Assembly: GCF_013620795.1 (NCBI RefSeq)
Contig: NZ_LGLW01000001.1
Span: 1-64,000, forward strand
Reading direction: 5' to 3'
Source: Pseudomonas sp. Q2-TVG4-2
GTDB lineage: Bacteria > Pseudomonadota > Gammaproteobacteria > Pseudomonadales > Pseudomonadaceae
Length of the DNA stretch: 64,000 bases
The notes below the pieces were generated by a model. It saw nothing but the letters and a program-made list of their open reading frames with translations. It did not search any database and was not told the DNA's origin. Below are positions 8,680-17,451 of this stretch, piece after piece. The position numbers and the translations under genes were made by a program. How positions within the stretch are numbered: the first letter of the stretch is position 1; the number at the start of each line of letters is the position of its first letter.

Positions 8680-9525
8680 TTAATAAACAGCTTCCGACCC
8701 AAGGTCATTTTCGCTAACTGTTTTGACCAGCAGGCTGATCTGCTCGGCAATCTCGTCTGGGTGATCTTCCGGCGTAAAGTGGAGGCCACCGTTGATCCGG
8801 TGCAAGGGCGCGTTCAAGTCATCGGCGAAACGTTCCCCGTAAGCGATTTTTTGAAATTTGTCGTCTACGCCCCAGGCGATGCGCGCCGGGATCTTGAGTT
8901 GCGGCAATGCTGCAGCTACCGCCAACGTATCGTTCACGTCCAGAGCCTCAACCTGCCGAATCAGGCTGGCAACACCGCCATGACGCGCATAGGCTTGCCA
9001 GTGCAGATCAAGCGCCTCCTTCGCTAACGCAGAGTCGTCATGGCCGCGATACATGAGGGTGCGCAGTATCTGTTTACCTGCAGTATCAGGAAGATGCTTT
9101 ACCAATGGCGCTAACGCATTCATCGCCTTGACGCTTGGAATCGGCCATGAGTCGTAGCCAATTGCGTTAGTGAGAAATAGCCCCGCGCATAAACTCGGAT
9201 GTCGAACCGCCGCAATCTGAACGACGCCTCCGCCCAGATCGTGCCCCGCCAGAACGGCTCGCTTGATACCAAGGTGAGCGAGCCACGCCACCAGATAGTC
9301 CGCCTGCTTCGCTATGGAAATGTCCCGGCCGTCAGCTTCTTCGATGGAGTTACCGTAGCCCACCATTTCGAATGCTAGACAACGCACGTTTTTCAGTTTC
9401 GGCATCACATAACGCCAGAGCGCGGGGGACGTTGGGATGCCGTGTACCAACACCACAGGCGTCCCTTCACCTTGCTCCAACCAACTCATGTTAATGCCGT
9501 CAATCTTTGCCGTTTCGCTTCGCAT
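8680..9525 (-). CDS. Alpha/beta hydrolase (haloalkane dehalogenase/epoxide hydrolase type)
   Basis: A 281-residue alpha/beta hydrolase. The oxyanion-hole motif is HGIPTSP. The nucleophile elbow GHDLGGG carries Asp rather than Ser, as in haloalkane dehalogenases and epoxide hydrolases. GVDDKF and GLHFTPED supply the acid and the catalytic His. I chose the start at 9525 because a GAGG ribosome binding site precedes it; the reading frame is open for another 158 codons upstream, but that stretch has no family resemblance. It is convergent with the DUF547 gene. The gap of about 400 bases up to the next gene contains only a small AAGCCC/GGGCTT hairpin at 9753-9767 and no recognised gene. Confidence 0.8.
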   Translation of the reverse strand: MRSETAKIDGINMSWLEQGEGTPVVLVHGIPTSPALWRYVMPKLKNVRCLAFEMVGYGNSIEEADGRDISIAKQADYLVAWLAHLGIKRAVLAGHDLGGGVVQIAAVRHPSLCAGLFLTNAIGYDSWPIPSVKAMNALAPLVKHLPDTAGKQILRTLMYRGHDDSALAKEALDLHWQAYARHGGVASLIRQVEALDVNDTLAVAAALPQLKIPARIAWGVDDKFQKIAYGERFADDLNAPLHRINGGLHFTPEDHPDEIAEQISLLVKTVSENDLGSEAVY

Positions 9526-9924
9526 ACTTGCCTCGGAATTTTTCACCGCGATACAGATGACCCATGCGGATGTCGCGAGTAGCAGCCGCCTGAGCACGCT
9601 TTGTTGGTTGCATGTAGGTGGGAGGATGGAGAGCGGCGACGGTTCCACTTGCATTAGCACCACGAACGTATATGCACGCCTGAACCAAGCGCGCTTTGGC
9701 CTGGATGGTTCGCAAGTCACACCGCGCCCTACCCAGACGGGATCGGACCGATAAGCCCGAAGGGCTTGCGTATGTAGCGGGAGCTCATCGTAGATATGTC
9801 GAAACGAGGTGTTCGGATGTGTAGCCGGTTGAGTATCTAAACAGAACGAACTCACTGGAATGAGAGGGATCGCAACTAGGTAGAAGGCTCGAAACCAGAT
9901 AAGCCTTTCATCAGAGGATCCATC

Positions 9925-10803
9925 ATGCAAACAACCGATCAGACCCAGCAGCCCCAGGTTCAGCAGCCACCATCGGTCTATAACTATGACCGTTTCCACC
10001 CGAGCACGCTTGGCAAGGACGTGAAATTGGTGATGTCTTCACCAGGGCCAATGCCTGGCGATCTGGCCCCCGATTTCACCGTTCAGGATATAGACGGCAA
10101 GACATGGCGATTGAACGAATTACGAGGCCAACCCGTTGTACTCATCTTTGGCAGTGGCACATGCCCGATGACGACCGGCAGCTTGCCAGGGCTAACGGCA
10201 TTGCATCGCGAGCGCGGACAAGACGGAGTGCAGTGGCTAATGTTCTATGTCCGCGAGGCGCATCCTGGCGAAGAGATGCCGGCGCATCACAGCATGGAGC
10301 AAAAACGCCAACAGGCTCGACGTCTGCGAGATGAGGACGGCGTTGAATGGCCTATCTTGGTTGGTGAACTAGACGGCGCCACCCACAGGCAATACACGGA
10401 GCTACCGAACCACCTGTTACTCATCGACACGGAGGGCCGAGTAGCCTTTCGCAGCGAATTCGCTCACGCCCCGACGTTGTGGCGAGCACTGCAGCAGCTG
10501 GAAGTCAATGGTTGGGTTGGCCCGGTCGACCAAGGTGTCGATAAGACGATGCACATGGTCGGACCAACCGCGTACGGCTGGGGAGGCCCCTCGCGCGGTG
10601 GCAAAATCGCTATCAACGATCTTGTCAAAGGCGCGCCGCCGCTCGCGGCCAACCTCTGGCTGGGCCAGTTTATGCGCCCGATGCTCGCACCCATAGCGGA
10701 GCGCAGCCGCCCTCTTCCGCCGGCTGCTAAGTTGGGGCTGGCCTTAGCGGCAGTCGGCCTCGCAGCGCTTGCAATTCGGATGCTGAAACGAGACCCGGAA
10801 TAA
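9925..10803 (+). CDS. Iodothyronine deiodinase-like thioredoxin-fold protein with C-terminal membrane anchor
   Basis: A 292-residue redoxin. Residues about 45-190 have the AhpC/TSA fold, starting PGDLAPDFTVQDIDG. The active-site segment reads IFGSGTCPM (Cys80), and further on come YVREAHPGEE and DTEGRVAFRS. These match the deiodinase family, where the corresponding motif is F-G-S-C-T-Sec and is followed by an E-A-H-P segment. Here Cys replaces Sec and Gly replaces the upstream Cys. A C-terminal hydrophobic stretch (about residues 266-285) followed by KRD would anchor it in the membrane. A GAGG ribosome binding site precedes the ATG. A reductive dehalogenase or peroxidase-like role is inference. 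Confidence 0.75.
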   Translation: MQTTDQTQQPQVQQPPSVYNYDRFHPSTLGKDVKLVMSSPGPMPGDLAPDFTVQDIDGKTWRLNELRGQPVVLIFGSGTCPMTTGSLPGLTALHRERGQDGVQWLMFYVREAHPGEEMPAHHSMEQKRQQARRLRDEDGVEWPILVGELDGATHRQYTELPNHLLLIDTEGRVAFRSEFAHAPTLWRALQQLEVNGWVGPVDQGVDKTMHMVGPTAYGWGGPSRGGKIAINDLVKGAPPLAANLWLGQFMRPMLAPIAERSRPLPPAAKLGLALAAVGLAALAIRMLKRDPE

Positions 10804-10880
10804 GCGTCGCTTTACTCTGATGCCGGCTTTCGGATCAGAGCGCTCACAGGGTATAGCCATGGCCACCATCGCCAACTGTT

Positions 10881-10906
10881 GGGCCACCTGAACGATTAGG
10901 TGGCTC
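10881..10906. repeat. Inverted repeat in a gene-poor gap
   Basis: GCCACCT at 10883-10889 pairs perfectly with AGGTGGC at 10898-10904 around an 8-base loop, with possible extension by two more pairs. No T-run follows on either strand. It lies in the convergent gap between the deiodinase-like gene and the small membrane protein gene; nothing else is recognised in 10804-11020. Confidence 0.35.
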
Positions 10907-11020
10907 AACTGGCTGCCCTCTCTCTTGCTAGCGACTGCGCAGGTACGTGCCATGAGGCATAAGCGTGCATCGCGCCGGAATCGACAGTGTTTGTGTCGAT
11001 CGGCACAGGCCGCATATCCG

Positions 11021-11155
11021 CTAGCGTTTGGAGCTGGAGAACAGATATTTCAACAGGGCAACGACACCCAGCACCAACAGTAATGCCGCCAACAGCATGA
11101 CCGCCCCCATGCCCCACATCATCGCCCCGCCGCCGCAACTCATCATCTCGTTCAT
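11021..11155 (-). CDS. Small Met-rich membrane protein (44 residues)
   Basis: A 44-residue open reading frame with an ATG at 11155 and an AGAGGA ribosome binding site about eight bases upstream. The protein starts MNEMMSCGGGAMMWGMG, continues as a single strongly hydrophobic helix, and ends in a basic tail (KYLFSSSKR). It contains six methionines and one cysteine before the helix core, a composition seen in small envelope proteins near soft-metal resistance genes. It is the last gene of the MerR-linked module, 123 bases downstream of the CcdA-like gene on the same strand. No family name can be assigned. Translation is supported by the ribosome binding site and helix composition only. Confidence 0.65.
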   Translation of the reverse strand: MNEMMSCGGGAMMWGMGAVMLLAALLLVLGVVALLKYLFSSSKR

Positions 11156-11278
11156 ATTTCGTCCTCTCTCGTTTGGCGGAGATGCTGCGTTATTAAGCCC
11201 AGCGGCCCCACCGGTGAATCCGTATTTACCGCTTGGCTCACGAGCGACGCCAGCCTCTCGCCCGACCTCACATCATCA

Positions 11279-11959
11279 TTATGGGAAAGGTATGTAGGCA
11301 TTGAGCATGTACAGGCCGGAAAGTATTAGCAAAACCCCGCCGATGATCTCGAAAATCTTGCGGTAACGATTCAATGCCGAGAGATTTTGCAGCCAACCGA
11401 TGGCGATCGCTCCAAGCAGGATCGGAACTGCCCGGCCCATTGCAAAAGCCAGTAACAACAGCGCCCCAAAACCGGGGGCACCGATAGCGAGCGCAACGCC
11501 CAACAGCACAACGAGCGCTGGCGTGCAGAAGGGGCAGATGGCTACGGAAAAGGGGACACCCAGCATGAACGCTCCCCAGCCACCGGTCACCTGTCGCCCG
11601 CGCATCCTCAACGCCGGAACTGGCACACGCACCCATCCTAACCAGACCAACCCTAGAAACACGAGCAGCGGGCCAAGCAGCAACCCCCAGGCCCGCCCGA
11701 GCAAGCTCTGAACCCAACTGCCCCCCAGACTCGCTATCAAGCCCAAAGCCACGTGAGTCAGAATCATGCCTAGAACGAAAAGGCCACCATAGAGCCTGGC
11801 CTGGCGTGATGAGCGTGATGTCGTCAGGTAGGCAAGCGAAACCGGAATGGCCGCCAGCGCGACGGGATTGAAGCTGAAAACGAAGCCAGCCAGGAAGCTT
11901 ATCCACAGAGCGCCAGGCCCAACTTGCAGTAGCGCCTGTTGCAATGTCTCGGCATCCAT
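11279..11959 (-). CDS. CcdA/DsbD-like inner-membrane thiol transporter, atypical
   Basis: A 226-residue protein with six predicted transmembrane helices and the CcdA/DsbD-beta topology: FSFNPVALAAIPVSLAYL in the first helix and a Pro-containing helix at residues 136-160. CcdA proteins carry electrons from cytoplasmic thioredoxin to the periplasm using one Cys in helix 1 and one in helix 4. Here helix 1 has Val where the S-P-C cysteine is expected. The only two cysteines are C142 and C145, in ICPFCTP of helix 4. Its start shares a base with the stop of the mini-thioredoxin gene (TAATG), so the two are coupled. The likely role is to pass reducing equivalents or handle a metal-thiolate, which is inference. 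Confidence 0.75.
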   Translation of the reverse strand: MDAETLQQALLQVGPGALWISFLAGFVFSFNPVALAAIPVSLAYLTTSRSSRQARLYGGLFVLGMILTHVALGLIASLGGSWVQSLLGRAWGLLLGPLLVFLGLVWLGWVRVPVPALRMRGRQVTGGWGAFMLGVPFSVAICPFCTPALVVLLGVALAIGAPGFGALLLLAFAMGRAVPILLGAIAIGWLQNLSALNRYRKIFEIIGGVLLILSGLYMLNAYIPFP

Positions 11960-12225
11960 TAACTCAGCGCCAGGCGAGTCAGCTCGGCCTTGAATTGCTC
12001 GGTAGTAGGAAGTGCCATGAACCTGAGTGTGCCGTCAATGGCGATCGCCGGCATGCTCAAGACCCCGAGCGAGACAGCATAATCAAGCTCTTCCAGGACG
12101 TTTACCTCCCGCCAGTGGAGATTGGCCTCGCCGAACAGCGAGACCGCAACGGCACGGAGATCGTCTTTCGTATGCAAGCACTTAGCGCACCCCGGCGCTG
12201 CGATAATTTCGATCCTGATGGTCAC
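11959..12225 (-). CDS. Mini-thioredoxin/glutaredoxin-like protein (CAKC)
   Basis: An 88-residue thioredoxin-fold protein whose APGCAKC active site lies at the end of the first strand. The cis-proline segment SMPAIAID and a C-terminal helix complete a minimal fold. Such proteins reduce disulfides or bind soft metals through the CxxC pair. It overlaps the MerR-type regulator gene by four bases (ATGA) and the CcdA-like gene by one base, so it is probably the cytosolic partner of that membrane protein. There is no signal peptide. Confidence 0.8.
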   Translation of the reverse strand: MTIRIEIIAAPGCAKCLHTKDDLRAVAVSLFGEANLHWREVNVLEELDYAVSLGVLSMPAIAIDGTLRFMALPTTEQFKAELTRLALS

Positions 12226-12638
12226 TTCGACACCTCATCCAGACCGCTTTCCAAAGCAACCAATATCGGGCAGCAGTCAGTGCCACTCTCCCCGCCGTTA
12301 CAACTGAGTATTAGCGTGTCGAGTGCCTGAGACATGGCTTGTAGTGCGCGGAGCTTGTGTTCGATGCGCAATTTCTTATCGACGGCCAGGCTGCGGACGT
12401 CAGCACAGCAGGCGCTATCGGCCTGTTTCAATGTGAGCAGGTCACATATCTCGGACAAGGTAAATCCGCACCGTTGGGCATGCTTGATAAAGCGGATACG
12501 ACGGACGGCCTCATGCGTGTAAAGACGGTAGCCCGCAGCTGATTTCGTCTCTGGCTTGATCAAGCCTTGCTTTTCGTAATAGCGCAACGTGTCGGCACTG
12601 ACTCCGGCCGACAGGGCCAGATTACCGATGGTTTGCAT
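12222..12638 (-). CDS. MerR-family metal-responsive regulator (ZntR-like)
   Basis: A 138-residue regulator with an N-terminal MerR winged helix ([20 protein letters not shown]), a dimerising helix and a C-terminal metal loop. Cysteines at 77/78, 113 and 122/123 match the metal-ligand positions of ZntR and MerR, so a soft or borderline divalent metal is the likely signal. An in-frame GTG at 12659 would add seven residues; the ATG was preferred because the motif register fits it better. It is the second gene of a minus-strand run and overlaps the following mini-thioredoxin gene by ATGA. The operator-like promoter at 13119-13150, upstream of the first gene, is its probable target. Confidence 0.85.
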   Translation of the reverse strand: MQTIGNLALSAGVSADTLRYYEKQGLIKPETKSAAGYRLYTHEAVRRIRFIKHAQRCGFTLSEICDLLTLKQADSACCADVRSLAVDKKLRIEHKLRALQAMSQALDTLILSCNGGESGTDCCPILVALESGLDEVSK

Positions 12639-12787
12639 AGGCTCTTGTATCTGATCCACGATCGACCCCGTTATTTTCGCTGACGTGTCGTCCTTCGGCA
12701 GAAGGGTGATTTTTTAACACCTGCCTTGAAGCGCATTCCGTTCGTCCCGACGAGACCTCCTCAGCCCCGCCAGGATGAGGATGAAGC

Positions 12788-13051
12788 CTAGACGCGGCCT
12801 AGTCCGGCGGCGCGAAGCGCCTGCTCATCGACACCGGCATTCGTGCAACAGGACGCCAGCTGCCCATTGATAGCGACCGCCGGTACCGATTGCACACCTA
12901 AGGCTCGGGCGCGCGCAGCCACCTCGATATCATTCATATCGAGGATTGAGACATCGCACATATCGCACGCGATGCGGTTAACAAGCTCAATGGTCGATTG
13001 GCAGGCCGGGCATCCGGCACTGAATACTTCGACCTTGCGTTTAGTGGTCAT
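12788..13051 (-). CDS. Thioredoxin-like protein (CPAC) with extra cysteines
   Basis: An 87-residue mini-thioredoxin beginning MTTKRKVEVFSAGCPAC. The CPAC site is followed by a second Cys pair (CDMC), the cis-Pro segment SVPAVAING and a C-terminal CC pair. The number of cysteines suggests metal binding as well as disulfide exchange. The start at 13051 has a GGAG ribosome binding site eight bases upstream; the frame stays open further upstream without family resemblance. It is the promoter-proximal gene of the MerR-linked module. About 150 bases separate it from the regulator gene, with no clear terminator between them. Confidence 0.75.
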   Translation of the reverse strand: MTTKRKVEVFSAGCPACQSTIELVNRIACDMCDVSILDMNDIEVAARARALGVQSVPAVAINGQLASCCTNAGVDEQALRAAGLGRV

Positions 13052-13118
13052 GGCATGTCTCCGATAACATTGATCGTTTTCAGAACGACGACCTTTCGAG
13101 TCATCAACCTCAAGACCC

Positions 13119-13150
13119 ACCTTAGCCCCTGGACCATGCTCCAAGGTCAA
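13119..13150 (-). promoter_or_regulatory. MerR-type promoter with 20-bp spacer and operator dyad
   Basis: Read on the minus strand, TTGACC (13145-13150) and TAAGGT (13119-13124) are separated by exactly 20 bases. The long spacer is characteristic of MerR-activated promoters, and the same TAAGGT element occurs in the classical mer promoter. The spacer holds an imperfect dyad, CCTTGGA-N6-TCCAGGG (6 of 7 arm positions, 13127-13146). Its TGGAG...TCCAG core is like that of the zntA promoter. It lies 68 bases upstream of the thioredoxin-like gene at 13051. Confidence 0.7.
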
Positions 13151-13302
13151 GTGCCGCTTGTAGGACGCGAGCGGTTTACGCTTTATCCGAGCCTTGCCTT
13201 CCCTTATCAAAGGCCAAACAGCATGACGGTACCGCCATGCACAGCGGGCCGCGGCAGCCGGAGATATCCCTTGGCCGTTAAAGCCAGCGGATGCGGCGGC
13301 GT

Positions 13303-14010
13303 TTATCCCCTCACCGCCGAACGCAGCTTGTAGCGATCCCCGGGATGGATCAGCCGCGCATAGCTGATCAGGTGATCGTTCGACCAAGTGCGGCGGATCA
13401 TGCGCAAACAAGGGGTGACAGGGTCCATGGCCAACCATTCGGCGGTTTGCCCATCGACCAGCACAGCCTCGACCACATGCTCGATATCGGAGAGCGGGCA
13501 GGCTGCCACCAGCACTTCGTTGGGCGTATGTCGGGCGAAATCGGTTTCCAGATAGTTCGGCACCCAGCGTGGGTTCACGTACCGATCCTCTAGCTGAATC
13601 GGTACGTCATTCTCACGGTGGACCAGGATGCTGTGAAACGTCGGCGTACCCACTCGTACGCCGAGCCGCAAAGCAACTTCATCGTCCGCCTCGATCGCCT
13701 CGCAGCGCAGAACCCGATTGCTGTAAGCGTTACCGCGTCCCCGGACTTCAGCCGCGATGTTCAACACTTCATGCAGCGATGACTCGGCCTTGCGGTCGGT
13801 AACGAAGGTGCCCAGCCCCGCCTGACGAATCAAGTAGCCCTTCTGCACCAGGTCGCGGATGGCCTTGTTGGCGGTCATGCGGCTAACACCAAAATCCCGG
13901 GCCAGTTGTTCCTCTCCAGGGATCTGATGGTTGACCGGAAAATCGCCGGCGCTAATACGCTCGAGCAAATACTGTTCGATGACTCGATAACGGGGTGTAG
14001 TAGTGGCCAC
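13303..14010 (-). CDS. hutC: Histidine utilisation repressor HutC (GntR family)
   Basis: A 235-residue GntR/HutC-subfamily repressor: an N-terminal winged helix (residues 8-75, with EEQLARDFGVSRMTANKAIRDL) and a C-terminal UTRA ligand domain that binds urocanate in this family. The start is GTG at 14010, preceded by an AAAGGGGG ribosome binding site. It is the last gene of the hutI-G-U-H-C run, about 110 bases after hutH, which gives autoregulated expression if the operator upstream of hutI controls the whole operon. The 250-base region downstream, to 13052, holds no gene other than the promoter of the next module. Confidence 0.92.
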   Translation of the reverse strand: MATTTPRYRVIEQYLLERISAGDFPVNHQIPGEEQLARDFGVSRMTANKAIRDLVQKGYLIRQAGLGTFVTDRKAESSLHEVLNIAAEVRGRGNAYSNRVLRCEAIEADDEVALRLGVRVGTPTFHSILVHRENDVPIQLEDRYVNPRWVPNYLETDFARHTPNEVLVAACPLSDIEHVVEAVLVDGQTAEWLAMDPVTPCLRMIRRTWSNDHLISYARLIHPGDRYKLRSAVRG

Positions 14011-14120
14011 TCAGGCCCCCTTTGTGTCGACGCGTGATGTGCCGATGATAGCGCTCGCCCTGGCCGCGGTGCAGGACTGGCGTATCGATCGATTCAAAGC
14101 AGCACGGCGACATCGACGGG

Positions 14121-15659
14121 TTAGCTGCCCAGCGAGGGCAGCATCTCGGCCGGCAGCAGTGAGCTCAGCACACGCTCGGCGAGAAGAGCATCGGCCACGG
14201 CAATATCCGGGGCGAAGAAGCGGTCTTCCACGTAGTAGGGCACCTTGGCTCGTAACGCCTCGCGCGCCTGCTCCAGCAGCGGCGAGCTTTTCAACCCTTC
14301 ACGAAAGTCCAAGCCCTGGCAGGCTCCGAGCCATTCGATGGCCAGTACGCCACGGGTGTTGGCGGCCATTTCCCACAGGCGCTTGCCGGCCGCAGGGGCC
14401 ATGGAGACGTGATCTTCCTGGTTGGCCGAGGTCGGCAGGCTATCGACACTGTGCGGATGGGCCAGGGCCTTGTTCTCGCTGGCCAACGCCGCAGCGGTGA
14501 CCTGGGCGATCATGAAACCGGAGTTGACTCCGCCATTGGCCACCAGAAACGGCGGCAGCTGCGACATGTGCTTGTCCATCATCAACGAGGTGCGCCGCTC
14601 GCTCAGTGCACCGATCTCGGCGATGGCCAGCGCTATGTTATCGGCGGCCATCGCCACCGGCTCAGCGTGGAAATTGCCACCAGAGATCACATCGCCCTCA
14701 GCAGCAAACACCAGCGGATTATCGGACACCGCGTTGGCTTCCACTGCCAACACTTCAGCGGCCTGGCGCAGCTGGGTCAGGCAGGCTCCCATGACCTGGG
14801 GCTGACAACGCAGCGAATAGGGATCCTGCACTTTGTCGCAGGCCTCATGGGAGCGTCCCACTTCGCTGCTCGCACCGAGCAGATGGCGATAGCCGGCTGC
14901 GGCATCGATCTGCCCGCGTTGACCGCGCGCGGCATGAATGCGAGCGTCAAAGGGCGCGCGCGACCCCAGAGCGGCCTCGACGGTCAATGCACCGCACACA
15001 GTCGCCGCGGCGAACAGATCTTCGGCCTCAAACAGCCCGCGCAGGGCGTACGCGGCGGACACCTGCGTGCCGTTAAGCAGGGCCAAACCCTCCTTGGCCG
15101 CCAGGGTCATAGGCTCGAGACCGGCGATCGCCAGCGCCTCGCTGGCCGGTAGCCATTTACCTTTATGGCGCGCCCGGCTTTCACCAAGCAGCACCAGAGA
15201 CATATGTGCCAGGGGAGCCAGATCGCCGGAGGCGCCAACCGAGCCCTTGAGCGGGATATGCGGATATACCTCGGCATTGATCAAGGCGATCAATGCTTCG
15301 ATTACCTTCAGGCGGATGCCGGAGAACCCGCGCGCCAGGCTGTTGACTTTGAGCAGCATGATCAGCCGCACCATGGCGTCATCCAGCTGCTCGCCGATCC
15401 CGGCGGCGTGCGACAGCACCAGCGAGCGCTGCAGCTTTTCAAGGTCCTCGCTGGCGATGCGGGTCGAGGCCAGCAGCCCGAAACCGGTGTTGATACCGTA
15501 GGCGGTGCGGTGCTCGGCAATGATAGCGTTGACGCAGGCGACACTGGCTTCGATGGCGACATGGGCGCTTTCGTCCAGGCGTAGCGTGAGCGGGTTCTGG
15601 TAGGCAGCACGCAGTTGGGCCAGGGTCAGCGTGCCGGGGATGAGGGTGAACAGGCTCAT
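14121..15659 (-). CDS. hutH: Histidine ammonia-lyase
   Basis: A 512-residue enzyme of standard length that deaminates histidine to urocanate, the first step of histidine catabolism. The [12 protein letters not shown] segment contains the Ala-Ser-Gly triad that cyclises to the MIO electrophile. Other family blocks include [13 protein letters not shown] and the [10 protein letters not shown] region. It overlaps the hutU stop codon by four bases (ATGA), so the first two enzymes of the pathway are translationally coupled. It is cytoplasmic. Confidence 0.96.
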   Translation of the reverse strand: MSLFTLIPGTLTLAQLRAAYQNPLTLRLDESAHVAIEASVACVNAIIAEHRTAYGINTGFGLLASTRIASEDLEKLQRSLVLSHAAGIGEQLDDAMVRLIMLLKVNSLARGFSGIRLKVIEALIALINAEVYPHIPLKGSVGASGDLAPLAHMSLVLLGESRARHKGKWLPASEALAIAGLEPMTLAAKEGLALLNGTQVSAAYALRGLFEAEDLFAAATVCGALTVEAALGSRAPFDARIHAARGQRGQIDAAAGYRHLLGASSEVGRSHEACDKVQDPYSLRCQPQVMGACLTQLRQAAEVLAVEANAVSDNPLVFAAEGDVISGGNFHAEPVAMAADNIALAIAEIGALSERRTSLMMDKHMSQLPPFLVANGGVNSGFMIAQVTAAALASENKALAHPHSVDSLPTSANQEDHVSMAPAAGKRLWEMAANTRGVLAIEWLGACQGLDFREGLKSSPLLEQAREALRAKVPYYVEDRFFAPDIAVADALLAERVLSSLLPAEMLPSLGS

Positions 15660-17338
15660 GCTTTGGCTCCTTGGTTCGCGCCGATCATCGGCAGGTCGAG
15701 ACCCTGCTCACGTGCGCAATCGATGGCAATTTCGTAACCGGCGTCGGCGTGGCGCATCACCCCCGTCCCTGGGTCGTTGCGCAGTACCCGACCGAGCCGG
15801 GCGCAGGCTTCGGCGGTGCCGTCAGCGACGATAACCACCCCCGAATGCTGCGAATAGCCCATACCGACGCCGCCACCATGGTGCAGCGACACCCAGGTCG
15901 CGCCGCCGGCGGTATTCAGCAGGGCGTTGAGCAGCGGCCAGTCGGATACGGCATCAGAACCGTCGCGCATCGCCTCGGTTTCGCGGTTGGGGCTGGCCAC
16001 CGAGCCGGAGTCGAGGTGGTCGCGACCGATCACGATCGGAGCCTTCAGCTCGCCGCTGGCGACCATGTCATTGAAGGCCTGCGCCAGGCGCGCGCGATCC
16101 TTCAGGCCGACCCAGCAGATACGGGCCGGGAGTCCCTGAAAGGCGATGCGCTCACGGGCCATGTCCAGCCAGTTATGCAAGTGGATGTCGTCCGGGATCA
16201 ATTCCTTGACCTTGGCATCCGTCTTATAGATGTCTTCCGGGTCACCGGACAGCGCCACCCAGCGGAACGGACCGATGCCCTGGCAGAACAGCGGACGAAT
16301 ATAGGCTGGGACGAAGCCGGGGAAATCGAAGGCGTTGCTCACGCCCTCCTCCAATGCCATCTGACGGATATTGTTTCCATAGTCAAAGGTCGGCACGCCC
16401 ATCTCTTGGAAAGCGAGCATGGCACGTACATGCACGGCCATGGATTGCTTGGCGGCCTTGACCACTATCGCCTCCTCGGTCTTGCCACGCGCGACGTACT
16501 CGTCCCAACTCCAGCCGGCCGGCAAGTAACCGTGGCATGGGTCGTGGGCGCTGGTCTGATCGGTGACCAGGTCCGGGCGTACGCCGCGTTTGACCAGTTC
16601 AGGAAGGATCTCGGCAGCGTTGCCGCAGAGGGCGATGGAGATGGCCTTGCCTTCGCCGGTATATCTGTCGATTCGCGCCAGGGCGTCGTCGAGATCGCTG
16701 GCCTGCTGGTCGACGTAACGGGTCTTCAAACGAAAATCGATGCGCGACTGCTGGCATTCGATATTCAACGAGCAGGCCCCGGCCAAGCTCGCGGCCAGCG
16801 GCTGCGCGCCACCCATGCCGCCGAGTCCGGCAGTCAACACCCAGCGGCCCTTTAGGCTGCCTCCGTAATGCTGGCGGCCGGCTTCGACGAAGGTTTCATA
16901 AGTACCCTGGACGATGCCCTGGCTGCCGATATATATCCACGAACCGGCTGTCATCTGGCCGTACATGGCCAAGCCCTTGGCGTCCAGCTCGTTGAAGTGC
17001 TGCCAAGTCGCCCAGTGCGGCACCAGATTGGAATTGGCGAGCAATACCCGAGGCGCGTCCTTGTGCGTCTCGAACACCCCGACCGGCTTGCCGGACTGAA
17101 TCAGCAGGGTCTGGTTATCCTCCAGCCGGGTCAACACCTCGACGATCTTGTCGAAGCATTCCCAGTCGCGCACGGCACGACCGATGCCACCGTATACCAC
17201 CAGCTCCTTCGGGTTCTCCGCAACGTCCGGATCGAGGTTGTTCATCAGCATGCGCAGTGGCGCTTCGGTCAGCCAGCTTTTGGCGGTCAGGCGAGCGCCA
17301 CGAGCAGCTCGGACTTCGGTATCGCGGAAACGGCTCAT
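15656..17338 (-). CDS. hutU: Urocanate hydratase
   Basis: A 560-residue urocanase of typical length, converting urocanate to 4-imidazolone-5-propionate with tightly bound NAD+ as an electrophile. The NAD site [11 protein letters not shown], the family Cys-containing segment ALCGNAAE and the terminal [15 protein letters not shown] block are all present. An AAGGAG ribosome binding site precedes the ATG. A gap of 113 bases separates it from hutG upstream, without a visible HutC-like site. Confidence 0.96.
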   Translation of the reverse strand: MSRFRDTEVRAARGARLTAKSWLTEAPLRMLMNNLDPDVAENPKELVVYGGIGRAVRDWECFDKIVEVLTRLEDNQTLLIQSGKPVGVFETHKDAPRVLLANSNLVPHWATWQHFNELDAKGLAMYGQMTAGSWIYIGSQGIVQGTYETFVEAGRQHYGGSLKGRWVLTAGLGGMGGAQPLAASLAGACSLNIECQQSRIDFRLKTRYVDQQASDLDDALARIDRYTGEGKAISIALCGNAAEILPELVKRGVRPDLVTDQTSAHDPCHGYLPAGWSWDEYVARGKTEEAIVVKAAKQSMAVHVRAMLAFQEMGVPTFDYGNNIRQMALEEGVSNAFDFPGFVPAYIRPLFCQGIGPFRWVALSGDPEDIYKTDAKVKELIPDDIHLHNWLDMARERIAFQGLPARICWVGLKDRARLAQAFNDMVASGELKAPIVIGRDHLDSGSVASPNRETEAMRDGSDAVSDWPLLNALLNTAGGATWVSLHHGGGVGMGYSQHSGVVIVADGTAEACARLGRVLRNDPGTGVMRHADAGYEIAIDCAREQGLDLPMIGANQGAKA

Positions 17339-17451
17339 AGCAGGCTCCTTATCATGTGTTGCGCCAAATCGGTCAGTGAAACGCAGCTGTACTGGTTGAA
17401 AGCGGCCATCGGTACATTTCGCTATTCATTCTTGAGGGCGGCCAGCGAGGC

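Noticed and set aside
9526..9999. N-terminal extension of the alpha/beta hydrolase by 158 codons
   Set aside because: The extension overlaps the divergent deiodinase-like gene, has no family resemblance, and the start at 9525 has a GAGG site.
12660..12787. A separate MerR operator directly upstream of the regulator gene
   Set aside because: Only weak GGCAG/CTGCC symmetry was seen and no TTGAC with a 19-20 base spacer; the convincing site is at 13119-13150.
15671..16855. A 394-codon frame antisense to hutU
   Set aside because: Shadow of the conserved urocanase gene, without motifs or a ribosome binding site.
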